Shown piece after piece: positions 53,224-62,972 of a stretch of 64,000 nucleotides of DNA (its first letter is position 1; every line of letters starts with the position of its first letter). Made by a program: the position numbers and the translations under genes. The DNA comes from Pirellula sp. (GTDB lineage Bacteria > Planctomycetota > Planctomycetia > Pirellulales > Pirellulaceae). The notes under the pieces are model-generated. The model was not told the DNA's origin, made no database searches, and saw nothing but the letters and a program-made list of their open reading frames with translations. Where the stretch lies: contig JAJTFB010000002.1 of assembly GCA_021300015.1 (NCBI GenBank), positions 1-64,000 on the forward strand, given 5' to 3'.

Positions 53224-54386
53224 GGGACTTGGCTTTGCGCTGCGCGCTGTAGGATTCCCGAGAGGGATTGGATCCAATGTTCGAGGTTGTGATGCTTTTG
53301 CACATGGTGATAAGCCAGATCGGCTCGTGCGGTCCATGGGTTTGGATTTTCGAATCGGTCGATCATCGCGGTCAGTAGCCCTGAGATACTTGCCACAGGG
53401 ACCAGTTGGCCAAGAGGCTCTGCACGCAGGTATTCCCCTGCACCCTGTTGGGTGTTGGTCGCAAGGATTGGGCAATGGCAGAGCATGGCTTCTAACATGA
53501 CATTGGGCAACCCTTCGTAGTGGGAGGGCAGGACGAATAGGTCGGCTTGTTTCAGGAGGGGGTAGGGGTTTGAGACATGGCCGTGGAGAAACGCGCAGTC
53601 GTTGAGGTTGAGTTCGCGGATTCGATTTTCCAGGGTTTGCCGCAGTGGTCCTTCCCCGGCGATGTGAAGTTGATAGTTTTTACCGCAATTGGCGATCAGC
53701 AGTGCGAAAGCTTCGAGTAGCTCTGTGTGTCCTTTTTCGGTTCCGAGCCTACCGATAGCGACGATTTTTTTTGCAGTCCCGGTCCAGCTAGGAAAAGAGA
53801 TCGGTTCTTGGGATTTCTTTTCGATGGTTTGGATATCGATCGGGCTCGGAACGATTTCGAATCGACTTCTAGGGATGCGATAAAAGTCGGCGGCTGCCTG
53901 AGCCGTTCCATGCGAGACGCTCAGGAGAGCTTGGCTGGCCCTGTAGGCTTTTGCCAAGCGGCGTCGTTTGATCCATCTCCAGCGGTTATCGCGTCGCATG
54001 ACGTCGAATTGGGGTGGCGATACGATGGTCGAGACCCGCGCGCAGTGGGCATCGAGGCACGCGGGCCCGCTGATCATCGTCATGTGGAAGAGTCGATCGT
54101 AGAGGACCTCGATACGATGGGAGCGAATGTGGTCTGCTAAGTGTTGGATTTGCTGGTGGTGGATGCGTCCTGGCCAGTTGAATTTGGGGCTGGTCCGATC
54201 GGTCCAGAACGCCGTCATCGGGCAGTCTTCTGGTATCTGGTTTAGGAGTGGGCCGGTAGCTCTTAGCAGGTAGAGCGAGGGTTCGAACCGGGATCGATCC
54301 AGGCCTTTGAGCAAATAGAGCAGTTGGCGTTCGCTGCCACCGCCATCCATGGTCGAGGAGCAAAACAGGACACGGATACGGTTCAT
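53220..54386 (-). CDS. Glycosyltransferase family 4
   Basis: A 388-residue GT-B glycosyltransferase. The N-terminal domain has 'CSSTMDGGGSERQLLYLLKGL', the family 4 start in which a Gly-rich loop meets the acceptor. The C-terminal domain has 'IVAIGRLGTEKGHTELLEAF', 'YQLHIAGEGPLRQTLENRI', 'VSNPYPLLKQADLFVLPSHYEGLPNVMLEAM' and 'EYLRAEPLGQLVPV', including the E-x7-E nucleotide-sugar motif. It probably adds a sugar to a cell-surface glycan; donor unknown. It precedes and overlaps polX (ATGA), an odd partner. A tRNA-like stretch within it (54251-54295) is a coding coincidence. Confidence 0.88.
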   Translation of the reverse strand: MNRIRVLFCSSTMDGGGSERQLLYLLKGLDRSRFEPSLYLLRATGPLLNQIPEDCPMTAFWTDRTSPKFNWPGRIHHQQIQHLADHIRSHRIEVLYDRLFHMTMISGPACLDAHCARVSTIVSPPQFDVMRRDNRWRWIKRRRLAKAYRASQALLSVSHGTAQAAADFYRIPRSRFEIVPSPIDIQTIEKKSQEPISFPSWTGTAKKIVAIGRLGTEKGHTELLEAFALLIANCGKNYQLHIAGEGPLRQTLENRIRELNLNDCAFLHGHVSNPYPLLKQADLFVLPSHYEGLPNVMLEAMLCHCPILATNTQQGAGEYLRAEPLGQLVPVASISGLLTAMIDRFENPNPWTARADLAYHHVQKHHNLEHWIQSLSGILQRAAQSQVP

Positions 54387-54536
54387 GCGGTGGGATTCAT
54401 GTCGTGTGATTCAGAGCGGATTGATTCAAGAGATGCAAGATGGTCTATTGTAGCTAATAATCCGAGTGTCTTTTAGGCTCTATGGTCCGGAACGACGGTG
54501 CGGTTTTTATTTCGGTTCGTTTGCAGGAGTTGCGCG

Positions 54537-54899
54537 GTGGATGTGATCAATCGAGAGGGGTGTGAGCCATTTGTGACCAAGGATGGATCGACGATCCGAG
54601 AGCTTCTATCGCATCGTAATTCCGGGATTCGCAAACAGAGTTTGGCTGAGGCGACCTTACCGCCAGGTGTGCTCACGGAGCGTCATCATCACCCTCAAAC
54701 CGAGGAGATATACTATATTTTGATTGGGACCGGTCGTATGGAGATCGACGGACAGATCCGTGAGGTTGGGCCGGGCGATGCGGTGGCGATTCCGCCAGGA
54801 TGCTCGCATTGCATCCAGAACACCGGTTCGGAGGACTTGGTCTTTCTTTGCTCTTGTGCACCTGGCTATGAACATACCGATACGGTTTTAGAAAATTGA
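54537..54899 (+). CDS. Cupin domain protein
   Basis: A 120-residue single cupin. The two conserved motifs are visible: 'ERHHHPQTEEIYYILIGTGRM' with two His, a Glu and Gly, and 'GDAVAIPPGCSHCIQNTGSE' with the second His. It probably binds a metal and acts as an enzyme or sugar-binding protein; small cupins of this kind include mannose-6-phosphate isomerases and dioxygenases, but the substrate cannot be told. The GTG at 54537 is chosen because AGGAG lies six bases upstream; a GTG 13 codons earlier is less likely. It starts a plus-strand group with the membrane protein and the sulfatase. Confidence 0.8.
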   Translation: MDVINREGCEPFVTKDGSTIRELLSHRNSGIRKQSLAEATLPPGVLTERHHHPQTEEIYYILIGTGRMEIDGQIREVGPGDAVAIPPGCSHCIQNTGSEDLVFLCSCAPGYEHTDTVLEN

Positions 54900-54932
54900 A
54901 GCTGAGGTGGTGAACTTCGGGATGGATGGTCC

Positions 54933-55610
54933 ATGTTTGATTATTTGAGGCTTTCGTTGGGATTGATCCCGCTGGGTGTTTATTTGATCGTGATGGGTTT
55001 TTTGGCGATGCGTCGCAGGCCAACCCTGTTGACTTCTGGTCAAGAAGCCTTGCTCCTGGGCTTTGCGTTGATGGGGTTTGCATTGATTGGCCCGATCGAG
55101 TTGTTTTTCCCTACGGGCGCTTATGCGGCCCTGGGCCAGTGGACATGGATCCTTCTTATTGCGTTGTATGGTTTGTTGGTTTTGTTGTTTGCATTGCAGC
55201 GGCAACCTGGATGGACGGTCCTTGGTTTAGACAGCCAAGGGTTCCGAAACGTGCTTAGTGAAATACTGGAGCAGGGCGATATCAAGCATGCTTGGTTAGG
55301 GAATCACTTGCAGATTTCCGAATGGGATTTGCAAGCGATGATCGAGCCGAGTCGGGGGTTCCAGAGCGTATCTCATTTGAGCGCTACGGGTAAGCAACGC
55401 AATATCTTGGGTTGGTATCAACTCGAGAGGCTTGTGGTGTCGTCCCCTTTGTTTTCTAAGGCCAGGGGTGCAGCCAAGTCTCCAAATTGGGTTCAACCAT
55501 TTTTATTGCTGGCCCTAGGATGCATGAGTTTGGCTCTTGCTACTTACTGGATCGACAAGGACATGGAACGCTTGCAGCGACTGATCTCTGAAATGCTCAT
55601 GGTTCGGTAG
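54933..55610 (+). CDS. Hypothetical membrane protein
   Basis: A 225-residue protein with three N-terminal spans (about residues 5-25, 38-58 and 68-90) and one near the C-terminus (190-207). Between lies a soluble domain of about 100 residues with 'VLGLDSQGFRNVLSEILEQG' and 'GWYQLERLVVSS'. I do not recognise the family. The start ATG is 33 bases after the cupin; the sulfatase starts 27 bases after its stop, so the three are probably co-transcribed. A role in membrane-linked regulation or transport is possible but not shown. Confidence 0.7.
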   Translation: MFDYLRLSLGLIPLGVYLIVMGFLAMRRRPTLLTSGQEALLLGFALMGFALIGPIELFFPTGAYAALGQWTWILLIALYGLLVLLFALQRQPGWTVLGLDSQGFRNVLSEILEQGDIKHAWLGNHLQISEWDLQAMIEPSRGFQSVSHLSATGKQRNILGWYQLERLVVSSPLFSKARGAAKSPNWVQPFLLLALGCMSLALATYWIDKDMERLQRLISEMLMVR

Positions 55611-55637
55611 AACGAACGCAACGACAGGAGTAGGAAC

Positions 55638-57161
55638 GTGTATCGAACCGAGAATCCGACGGTGTTTCTTTGTGCGGTGATTTGCTTTTTTTCCTGGGGG
55701 GCAGCCTTCTCGCAGGGGTACCAAGGGCGACCGAATATTGTCCTGCTCTATGCCGATGATATGGGTTACGGGGACTTAGGTGTGCAAAATAGCGAGTCGA
55801 AGATCCCAACTCCTCATTTGGATCGGCTCGCACGAGAAGGAACTCGATTTACCGATGCGCATAGCTCGTCGGGCATATGTACCCCGAGTCGCTACGCGCT
55901 CTTGCAAGGGCGATACCACTGGCGCAAGTTTCACGGGATCGTCAATTCCTTCGAAGGCAGTGTGTTGGATTCCTCTGACTGGACCTTGGCCGAGTTGGTC
56001 AAGACCAAGGGATATCGAACTGCGTGCATTGGCAAATGGCATTTGGGTTGGGACTGGAAAGCGATTCAGCGTCCTGGGGCCAAGGCGGATCCCAAGACCG
56101 GCTATGCACCGGATGCTTTTGATTGGAGTTTACCGATTCCCGACGGACCTTTAGCGCACGGGTTTGACTACTATTTTGGGGATGATGTCCCGAACTTTCC
56201 ACCTTATGCTTGGATCGAAAACGATCGGGTTCAAAGGGCTCCGGATGTTCCGTTATCGACTCCGAAACCGACGGCCGAAGGAGCATGGGAAGCCCGTCCG
56301 GGTCCGAGCGTTAAGGACTGGGACTTTTGGGCGGTCATGCCGACGCTTACTCAACGGGCCGTCGATTGGATATCGGAGCAATCACCCGAGAGGCCATTTT
56401 TTCTTTACGTCCCGTTTACCTCGCCTCATGCTCCGATTGTTCCTGACCAGGCCTTTGAGGGGCGATCTGGGGCCGGTGGATATGGGGACTTTATGGTGCA
56501 GACCGACGCGAGTGTCGGAAAGATACTTGCGGCCTTGGAGTCGAAGGGATTTTCGGACAACACGTGGGTGATTTTTTCGAGCGACAACGGTCCTGAGACT
56601 TATGCGTACGCTAGGCTAAAAAACTACGGACATCGCAGCATGGGTCCGTTAAGGGGGGTTAAACGTGATTTGTATGAGGGTGGTCACCGTGTGCCGATGC
56701 TCATGCGATGGCCCGGAAAGATTCCTTCCGATAGGGTTTGCGATGGACTTATGAGTCAAGTCGATTTGTTTGCGACGATCGCAGGACTTCTAGAAATCGA
56801 GATTCCTGAGGGGAACGCCGAGGATAGCCTCGATCAGCGACGGATGGTCTTTGGGACTGGCGAATCTACACGCGAAACCTTGGTTCATAACACCAATCCC
56901 AAGGGCTATGCGATCCGTCAGGGCGTTTGGTTGCTTATCGAGTCGGATTCGGGGTCGGTCAGCAAGGTTCCTGAGTGGTTTGATCGCGAAAACGGTTATC
57001 GACAGGACCAGATGCCCGGGGAGTTGTATCGTTTGGATGTCGATCTCGGACAAAGAGAGAATCTCTATGGATTGCACGCGGATTTGAATGGTGATTTGCC
57101 GGGGGGGAAAGTCCAATCGATGCATCAGGAGTTGGAGCGGATTCGCAACCCCAAGCGATGA
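55638..57161 (+). CDS. Arylsulfatase (formylglycine type)
   Basis: A 507-residue type I sulfatase. After a signal peptide (about residues 8-27) comes 'LYADDMGYGDLGVQ' with the two metal Asp, and 'GICTPSRYALLQGRYHWR' with the Cys-x-Pro-x-Arg motif. Cys 81 must be converted to formylglycine by a maturation enzyme not encoded here. 'GKWHLGWDWK' and 'FSSDNGPETY' follow with further catalytic and metal residues. It hydrolyses sulfate esters, probably on a marine-type polysaccharide. The GTG at 55638 has AGGAG seven bases before it. Freed sulfate could be reactivated by CysD/CysNC at 38-40 kb. Convergent to the zinc-ribbon gene, with a hairpin at the junction. Confidence 0.92.
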   Translation: MYRTENPTVFLCAVICFFSWGAAFSQGYQGRPNIVLLYADDMGYGDLGVQNSESKIPTPHLDRLAREGTRFTDAHSSSGICTPSRYALLQGRYHWRKFHGIVNSFEGSVLDSSDWTLAELVKTKGYRTACIGKWHLGWDWKAIQRPGAKADPKTGYAPDAFDWSLPIPDGPLAHGFDYYFGDDVPNFPPYAWIENDRVQRAPDVPLSTPKPTAEGAWEARPGPSVKDWDFWAVMPTLTQRAVDWISEQSPERPFFLYVPFTSPHAPIVPDQAFEGRSGAGGYGDFMVQTDASVGKILAALESKGFSDNTWVIFSSDNGPETYAYARLKNYGHRSMGPLRGVKRDLYEGGHRVPMLMRWPGKIPSDRVCDGLMSQVDLFATIAGLLEIEIPEGNAEDSLDQRRMVFGTGESTRETLVHNTNPKGYAIRQGVWLLIESDSGSVSKVPEWFDRENGYRQDQMPGELYRLDVDLGQRENLYGLHADLNGDLPGGKVQSMHQELERIRNPKR

Positions 57162-57166
57162 ACGAT

Positions 57167-57185
57167 CTGGGCTTTAATTGCCCAG
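57167..57185. terminator. Possible bidirectional terminator hairpin
   Basis: CTGGGC and GCCCAG flank a seven-base loop exactly between the convergent sulfatase and zinc-ribbon genes, overlapping the stop of the latter. No T-run follows on either strand, so it may only shape the 3' ends. Confidence 0.3.
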
Positions 57186-58877
57186 GAGTTGTTTCCATTT
57201 GGCTCGGATTGCCGGGTTGATGGTCTTTGTCGATTGGCTTATGGACAGGTCATTGAGTTTAGTGAGATAACCGATGAGATCTTGCTTGTTGCCTGCATCG
57301 ATCGCTTCCTGGATTCGACGCTGAATCAGGTAGTTGGATTGATGATTTTCCTTTTCTGCATCCAGGAGAGATTTGTCAGCATCGCTCATTCTTCCATGGA
57401 ATCGGTAGATGCGGGATTTGATTTCGAGCATCATCGGATCGGAGGTCTTCATGTAGAGTCGGTGAGCGGATTCCACGTAGACTTTTCCAACCTCATCGTA
57501 AGAGATGCTCGATCGCTTTCCTTTGTCGACTGTAAACCATAGTGAGATCAGGAGAGAATCGGCGCCGAGATCATTAGGGAACTCTTTTCTGAATCGTGCC
57601 ATCCGGGGACTTAGTTGGCTAGGGTCGATGGTTGCCGCTTCGGCAATTTCCCCGAGTCGCTTTGCTCGGGGATCGGAGATCGAGCCGATAAACCTACGAA
57701 TCTCGGCGATTGTATAAGTTTGATCTTCTCGGGTTCTGAAATAAACGGAGCCCGCCAGAGAACGACCGACGTCGGAATGGTATTGGCCGAAGACATCGAT
57801 TGAATCGACGGGCACATCGCTCGATTCCTCCCCTGGACTTTCCTTCGAGTTTGCTGCAACCGTTTGGCTCAGAGGAATATCTCCCGGAATACCGCTTAAG
57901 TCGGTGCAGACGACTTGGCCGTTTTCTTCCTGGAAGACGAGGACTAGGTAACCAAAGCGGGGTGTAAGCAGTAGGTGTTTGGGCGTGGTTTGCAGGTCGG
58001 CGGCTGGACTTTCCGTGGGGTTGGGAGTCGAAATCTCGGAGATCGGACGAGAAATTTCTTGGGTCGCTTTGGCTAGTTCCTCTTGGCTTAGGATTTGGCG
58101 GCATGCCAAGACCCATTCGCCGGCGTTGCCAGTGTCGATAGAAAGAGGCTCGTAGAAATATCGAATGAGAACTCCTAGCTTACGTTCTGATTGCTGGAAT
58201 CCGAGAATTCTCCAGTCGCTACTGGAGGTATTGGCTATTGACGAGAGTGAATCGATCGGCAGGGTTTTGAGGTATTCGACAAGTCGGTTGGCCTCTGTCG
58301 GTGGCTTGGATTTATCTGAATGATCGATCCGATCCCAAAAGGCCGATGGGTTCATCAGGGCTCCGAGGCGAGAGATCTCTTCAGAAAGGGCTTGAATATT
58401 GGAGCCTAAGAGAACTTTTGAGAAGTTGGTTTGCCAGTTTCCCGATACGGACCACAAGGGAGACGATTGGGTTATTTGAGGCTTGGGTGAGAGTGCTTCT
58501 TGGTCCTGCTGGCTCAAGAGCATTGGATTTTCTTGGTCTTGGGATACTTCCTGCCTTTGAGACCATTCGCTGAAACCAATTTGCTTCGGGGCGAAAATCG
58601 AAATCCCACAGACCGTCGCCAAAAGGACCGCAAAGAGAAGTGGCAGAAAGAACTTCTTTAGATTGACCGCATTGTAGTCGGTTTTGCGGCTAGCTTGATA
58701 ATCGAGGGGTTCTGGTAAATCTGAACCTGCTATGCCTGAGCCTGAAATCTCTGGACCCGGAGCATTTGAACTCGGACCCATGGTAAGGAGAACACCGCAC
58801 TGCGGGCAATTGATCTTCGTCCCGGACTCGACATAGGCCCGTACATAGGTTCCGCAACGGCAGACAACGTCAGGCAT
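57174..58877 (-). CDS. Zinc-ribbon single-span protein, paralogue A
   Basis: A 567-residue protein. Residues 6-28 form a Cys4 ribbon ('CRCGTYVRAYVESGTKINCP' and then Q-C), like the MJ0042-type ribbons common in planctomycetes. A span lies near residues 70-90 ('FLPLLFAVLLATVCGISI'), so the ribbon is cytoplasmic and the remaining 470 residues are outside. That part is like its neighbour at 58976: 'RILGFQQSERKLGVLIRYFY', 'TPRFGYLVLVFQEE', 'IPGDIPLSQ' and 'AHRLYMKTSDPMMLEIKSRI' each have a close match there. The C-terminal section looks helical and repeat-like. Function unknown; a sensor or scaffold linking the cytoplasm to the envelope is a possible reading. It lies 98 bases after paralogue B on the same strand. 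Confidence 0.78.
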   Translation of the reverse strand: MPDVVCRCGTYVRAYVESGTKINCPQCGVLLTMGPSSNAPGPEISGSGIAGSDLPEPLDYQASRKTDYNAVNLKKFFLPLLFAVLLATVCGISIFAPKQIGFSEWSQRQEVSQDQENPMLLSQQDQEALSPKPQITQSSPLWSVSGNWQTNFSKVLLGSNIQALSEEISRLGALMNPSAFWDRIDHSDKSKPPTEANRLVEYLKTLPIDSLSSIANTSSSDWRILGFQQSERKLGVLIRYFYEPLSIDTGNAGEWVLACRQILSQEELAKATQEISRPISEISTPNPTESPAADLQTTPKHLLLTPRFGYLVLVFQEENGQVVCTDLSGIPGDIPLSQTVAANSKESPGEESSDVPVDSIDVFGQYHSDVGRSLAGSVYFRTREDQTYTIAEIRRFIGSISDPRAKRLGEIAEAATIDPSQLSPRMARFRKEFPNDLGADSLLISLWFTVDKGKRSSISYDEVGKVYVESAHRLYMKTSDPMMLEIKSRIYRFHGRMSDADKSLLDAEKENHQSNYLIQRRIQEAIDAGNKQDLIGYLTKLNDLSISQSTKTINPAIRAKWKQLLGN

Positions 58878-58975
58878 AGGATCCGGCTACCACTACTCAG
58901 TGGGGAACGAGATTACAAGCTGTGTACTTTGCGGTCCGGGATGAGTAGAATACACCAGTGGCCATTAGCCGTCAA

Positions 58976-60769
58976 TCATTCCTTGGGTTTTCCGGATGGA
59001 TCCTGACTCCATCGACGCATCATTCGGTTGATTCTAGGGTCGACGGGTCCTCCGACCACGACACCTGGCTGACTGAGCCAAAAACTGTTGAACTGAGAAA
59101 GATACTTCAGCACGCTGGGTTTGTCGGTTTGATCGATCGATTCCTCGATTTTCCTCTGAAAGTAGAAAGCGGAAACGCTCCCAGATTTCTCAGCCAAATC
59201 GAGCAATTTCCTTGCCTCTTCCTTGCGACTGTTGGACCAGTAGATCCTTGATTGGATATCGAAAAGAGCAGGATCTTGCGTTTTGATATAGAGTCGCTCG
59301 GCCGCGTCGGCAAAAACGACTCCGAATTCGTCGAAGTTCAAGCCTGCTCGAACGGAATGGTAGTGCCTCAGCCACATCGAAAGCAAAAGAGCATCGAGCC
59401 CGGAATCATCGGGAAACGCTTCGCGAAATTGCCTTGTTTTTTCTTTAAGTTGACCGTAGTTCGAGGTGACGCATTGGGCGATCTGGATCAAGCTTTTTGA
59501 TCGTCCGGAGCGGATTTGCTCAAGCGATCGATCGATTCGGAGGGTCGTCGCAGCATCGGGTCTCCTGGGTGAAAAAACCAGCTCTTCGGCTAGCGGTTCC
59601 TCGCTCTGCGATTCGTATTCCCCAAACACATCGATGATGCCTTCAGGCCGCCATCCTTCAGGAACCTTGCGTTCCGAAACCCGAACTTTGTTCATAAAGG
59701 CCATAAAGTCTCGTTCACCGATCGAACCCGAGGCTCGACTGAGTTGAACATCGCCCGGTATCGAAACAGCATCGGACCAAATCACCCGATCTTGTTCCAC
59801 ATTGAAAAGCAGAACCATGTACCCAAACATCGGAGTAAAGATGGTCTGGCTAACCGTGCCGTCATCCGGGTTTAGTTCTGCTTTATCTGGTCTTGAAGGT
59901 CTATCCGATGGGCTCGATGCGAATAGATCTCGTGCAACATTCGCGTATTCGTCGAACGAAATCATTTGGCGCAGGCTATCGATCCACGGATCTGACTGAA
60001 CTAGATCGACAAGTTCCAACGGGTCGTGGAAGTACCGTACCAAGACACCTAGTGCATAAGGACCTTGATGGATTCCAATCACCTTCCAATTGCTTCCCGT
60101 GGTATTCAAGGGATTGGAGACCGCATCGATAGGGATGCCCTGCAATCGATCGAAGATTTGTTCGATCGACAGCTTATCCTGGTAGGCTCTCAGAGAGCCT
60201 TCGGGTGAGAAAACTCGGTTCTTAAAGGTGTCCGTATTTAGCTTCTGCCAGAATCGAAGTGGATCCATGGACTGACCGACCTGAGCGATTTGCTCCGAGT
60301 AGGACCGGATCTGCTGGCCTTTTGGATCTTTCGGGAAATCTTTGTCCCACTTGGCCACCGAGGACCATCGAAAATCCTTGGGTTCCGAGGGCTCGACTTG
60401 ACCCGTAGCGTTTTTTTGATTGGGTTGTTTTTTAATCAAACCCCAGCGTTGGCCATTTCCGCCGTTCCAAAATGCGATCGCCAGGATCATCGCAGCGGCG
60501 AGGCCCACCGTGGCAAACCCGATTGCCAGCCAGAGACGCGAACGGTTCGTTCCCTCGCGATTCTGCAAGATTTGCGCCGAAGTTACCTCTCCAAATCGAT
60601 CGGATTCGGGATTGACTGCGAGCGAATGGGGACCTCGAATTCGGTCTTGGAGATCAAAGACCTTTTCGGTTACGGAAACTGCGTTAGCACACCGGGGGCA
60701 CTGGACTTGCGTGCCTGATTTGGCCGAGGTCCGAAACTGCTGGCCACACTTGCAAATAACTCGAGCCAT
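58976..60769 (-). CDS. Zinc-ribbon single-span protein, paralogue B
   Basis: A 597-residue paralogue of the gene that follows it. The N-terminal ribbon is 'CKCGQQFRTSAKSGTQVQCP' plus R-C (residues 6-28), the span lies near 80-100 ('LWLAIGFATVGLAAAMILAIAF'), and the external part contains 'KVIGIHQGPYALGVLVRYFH', 'TPMFGYMVLLFNVE', 'SIPGDVQLSR' and 'AERLYIKTQDPALFDIQSRI', aligned in the same order as in paralogue A. The two have diverged strongly overall while keeping the ribbon, the span and these blocks, so they are an old tandem duplication rather than a recent one. ATG 60769 is the only fitting start. No known enzyme motif was found. Confidence 0.78.
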   Translation of the reverse strand: MARVICKCGQQFRTSAKSGTQVQCPRCANAVSVTEKVFDLQDRIRGPHSLAVNPESDRFGEVTSAQILQNREGTNRSRLWLAIGFATVGLAAAMILAIAFWNGGNGQRWGLIKKQPNQKNATGQVEPSEPKDFRWSSVAKWDKDFPKDPKGQQIRSYSEQIAQVGQSMDPLRFWQKLNTDTFKNRVFSPEGSLRAYQDKLSIEQIFDRLQGIPIDAVSNPLNTTGSNWKVIGIHQGPYALGVLVRYFHDPLELVDLVQSDPWIDSLRQMISFDEYANVARDLFASSPSDRPSRPDKAELNPDDGTVSQTIFTPMFGYMVLLFNVEQDRVIWSDAVSIPGDVQLSRASGSIGERDFMAFMNKVRVSERKVPEGWRPEGIIDVFGEYESQSEEPLAEELVFSPRRPDAATTLRIDRSLEQIRSGRSKSLIQIAQCVTSNYGQLKEKTRQFREAFPDDSGLDALLLSMWLRHYHSVRAGLNFDEFGVVFADAAERLYIKTQDPALFDIQSRIYWSNSRKEEARKLLDLAEKSGSVSAFYFQRKIEESIDQTDKPSVLKYLSQFNSFWLSQPGVVVGGPVDPRINRMMRRWSQDPSGKPKE

Positions 60770-60875
60770 CGAATCCCCCCCTCAGGAATCTAACTGGCGT
60801 GATCCATCCTGCCGATTATCCGGACGTCGAAGTCGAAAAGATAGAGCTCGTTTTTCGAAAACTGGTTTGCTGTTC

Positions 60876-61835
60876 CTATTGGTGCATTGCGCTTCGCACA
60901 TTCACATCGAACCCATCATCGGTAGCAAACTGGCTTCCTGGTTCCATGTGTGCCCTTCGGAGCATTGCAAGCCCGATCCAAAGTCCTCTGCCGTTTTCGA
61001 TGGTGTCCGATGGGCTAGCTGAGGTTACTGTTCCGATGGATTTCCCACTCAGCATCAATTCGGTGGGCCCTGAAAACCTCCAACCCGAGTCGGTACGCAG
61101 TTCGACCAAAGCGAGTTTTTTTTGTACTTGCCCAAGGGCATCGAGCCGAGCGACGGTTTCCTGACCTAGATAGCAACCTTTGTTGAACGAAATAGCTCTC
61201 GCATCGATACCGATTTCCTGCGGCAGATTCCGCTCATCGATATCGACGCCATACCAGGGCCAGAAGTTTTTGATTCGCAGCGTTTCCCAGGCCGAGCCAT
61301 CATGCTTTTGGAGATTAGGGGTTTGGCTGGCATGGCAAACGCTGGACAGTTGAGCGATCTGTGGAGACTGAGTTCCTAGCGTTGCCAAGACCAGGAGCGT
61401 ACCGGGGCCTAACCAAGGGACCTGAATGCTGATGGCTTGATTGTCAAATACCTCTGAGCATTCTTTGGTTTCGAGCAACTCTGCGAGATGCGTTTGCATC
61501 CAGGGGGATTCAGGCCGAAGCAGGTAGGGTAAAAACACCTCGGAGACATCGCGGACCATCGCATCCTCTCGGATGATGTATCGATCGATATGAGGGACCA
61601 GTCGATGGGCTTGCCCGGGCGAGGAGATCCAGAGCGTGCGCGCATCGAGGCAAGCGACCGAGCCATGGGAGATGGTCCGCCCCTTGACATCGAGCATGAA
61701 CGACTCTTTGCTTTGTCCGCTTTGTAACGAACGCAGGTCTTGCGTGCAGAGGTTGTTGAGGATCTTGTTGCGATCGGCCCCGGTCAACTCCAGGACGGTC
61801 AGTGGACCGATTGAAAATCCTTCGGGAAGACTCAT
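60876..61835 (-). CDS. ygfZ: YgfZ/GcvT folate-binding iron-sulfur repair protein
   Basis: A 319-residue protein of the YgfZ/IBA57 family. The diagnostic block is 'NKGCYLGQETVARLDALGQV' near residue 225, the K-G-C-Y-x-G-Q-E motif with its conserved Cys; the N-terminus 'LTGADRNKILNNLCTQDLRSL' matches the GcvT-like tetrahydrofolate-binding fold. These proteins use folate to help assemble or repair certain Fe-S enzymes, such as MiaB. A client in the window could be the YjhG-type dehydratase, but that is inference. It follows the YchF gene by six bases on the same strand, so the two are an operon. Confidence 0.88.
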   Translation of the reverse strand: MSLPEGFSIGPLTVLELTGADRNKILNNLCTQDLRSLQSGQSKESFMLDVKGRTISHGSVACLDARTLWISSPGQAHRLVPHIDRYIIREDAMVRDVSEVFLPYLLRPESPWMQTHLAELLETKECSEVFDNQAISIQVPWLGPGTLLVLATLGTQSPQIAQLSSVCHASQTPNLQKHDGSAWETLRIKNFWPWYGVDIDERNLPQEIGIDARAISFNKGCYLGQETVARLDALGQVQKKLALVELRTDSGWRFSGPTELMLSGKSIGTVTSASPSDTIENGRGLWIGLAMLRRAHMEPGSQFATDDGFDVNVRSAMHQ

Positions 61836-61841
61836 AGATTT

Positions 61842-62933
61842 TTAGACGTTGAACAGGAAGTGGCAGATATCTCCGTCTTGCATGATATAGCTCTTGCCTT
61901 CGGTCCGCATCTTGCCGTTAGCCCGGATTTCCTTTTCGTTGCTGAATTTTTCCAGGTCCTCAAGGGCATAGCATTCGCAGCGGATGAAACCTCGTTCGAA
62001 GTCGGTGTGGATAACACCGGCGGCCTGGGGTGCCGTTGCACCGATGGGAATGGTCCAGGCTCGGATTTCCTTTTCTCCAGCGGTGAAATAGCTTTGCAAT
62101 CCGAGGGTCTTGTACGTTTGCCTTGCTACCGACTGGAGAGCAGGTTCTTCGAGTCCGACGGCAGCGAGCATTTCGCTCCGATCGGGGTCTTCGAGTTCAG
62201 CGATTTCCGACTCGAGTTTGGCGCATACAGGGACGACCAACGCACCTTTTTTTGCGGCGAGTTCACGGACGCGTTGGACCATGGGGCCTTGGCCGTGCAG
62301 ATCGGTTTCGTCGACGTTGGCGATGTAGAGGATGGGCTTGGCCGTCATGAGTCCGAAGCTGCGTATGGCCTTGGACTCGGCTTCGTCGAGTTGGAGGGAG
62401 CGCAAAGGCTGTTCGGAGTTGAGGTGTTCTAGGCATTTTTGCATAACACCGACTCGAAATTTTGCTTCTTTATCGCCGGTTCTCGCGGCGCGCTCGGCTT
62501 TTGGAATCGCCGTTTCGACGCTCTGGATGTCGGAAAAAAGGAGTTCCATTTCGATCGTTTCCATATCGGAAACCGGATCGATTTTGCCTGCCACGTGAGT
62601 CACATCCGGATCTTCAAAGCAACGGACGACTTGCAAGATCGCGTCGACCTCTCGGATGTGGCTTAGGAATTTATTCCCGAGCCCTTCTCCCTCGCTTGCA
62701 CCTTTGACGATCCCGGCGATGTCGACCAATTTGAACATCGCAGGGATAATCTTTTGCGTTTTGATGAAATGCTCGATTCGTTTGAGCCTCGCGTCGGGGA
62801 TACTGACGATCCCCTCGTTGGGCTCGATCGTGCAGAACGGATAGTTCGCAGCTTGGGCTCCTTGCGATCCGGTCAACGCATTGAACAGAGTGCTTTTACC
62901 CACATTGGGCAAACCTACAATTCCAGCTTCCAT
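61842..62933 (-). CDS. ychF: Obg-family GTPase YchF
   Basis: A 363-residue GTPase. G1 is '[19 protein letters not shown]', G3 '[18 protein letters not shown]' and the usual G4 is replaced by 'ILYIANVDE', the N-x-x-E variant that makes YchF prefer ATP. The coiled coil follows, then '[29 protein letters not shown]' and the TGS domain end '[18 protein letters not shown]'. YchF binds the ribosome and affects stress response. Length equals the family norm. It starts 39 bases after the stop of lysS and is followed closely by ygfZ. Confidence 0.95.
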   Translation of the reverse strand: MEAGIVGLPNVGKSTLFNALTGSQGAQAANYPFCTIEPNEGIVSIPDARLKRIEHFIKTQKIIPAMFKLVDIAGIVKGASEGEGLGNKFLSHIREVDAILQVVRCFEDPDVTHVAGKIDPVSDMETIEMELLFSDIQSVETAIPKAERAARTGDKEAKFRVGVMQKCLEHLNSEQPLRSLQLDEAESKAIRSFGLMTAKPILYIANVDETDLHGQGPMVQRVRELAAKKGALVVPVCAKLESEIAELEDPDRSEMLAAVGLEEPALQSVARQTYKTLGLQSYFTAGEKEIRAWTIPIGATAPQAAGVIHTDFERGFIRCECYALEDLEKFSNEKEIRANGKMRTEGKSYIMQDGDICHFLFNV

Positions 62934-62972
62934 CGACTTGTCTTTCTATTGCCAATTGCTATTTCGTTCGCC

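Noticed and set aside
54251-54295. A tRNA-like stretch with a D-arm look-alike (TAGCTCTTAGCAGGTAGAGC) and a T-arm look-alike (GGTTCGAACC)
   Set aside because: There is no room for an anticodon arm or a full acceptor stem, and the segment is the coding sequence of the glycosyltransferase on the other strand, in a conserved part of its N-terminal domain.
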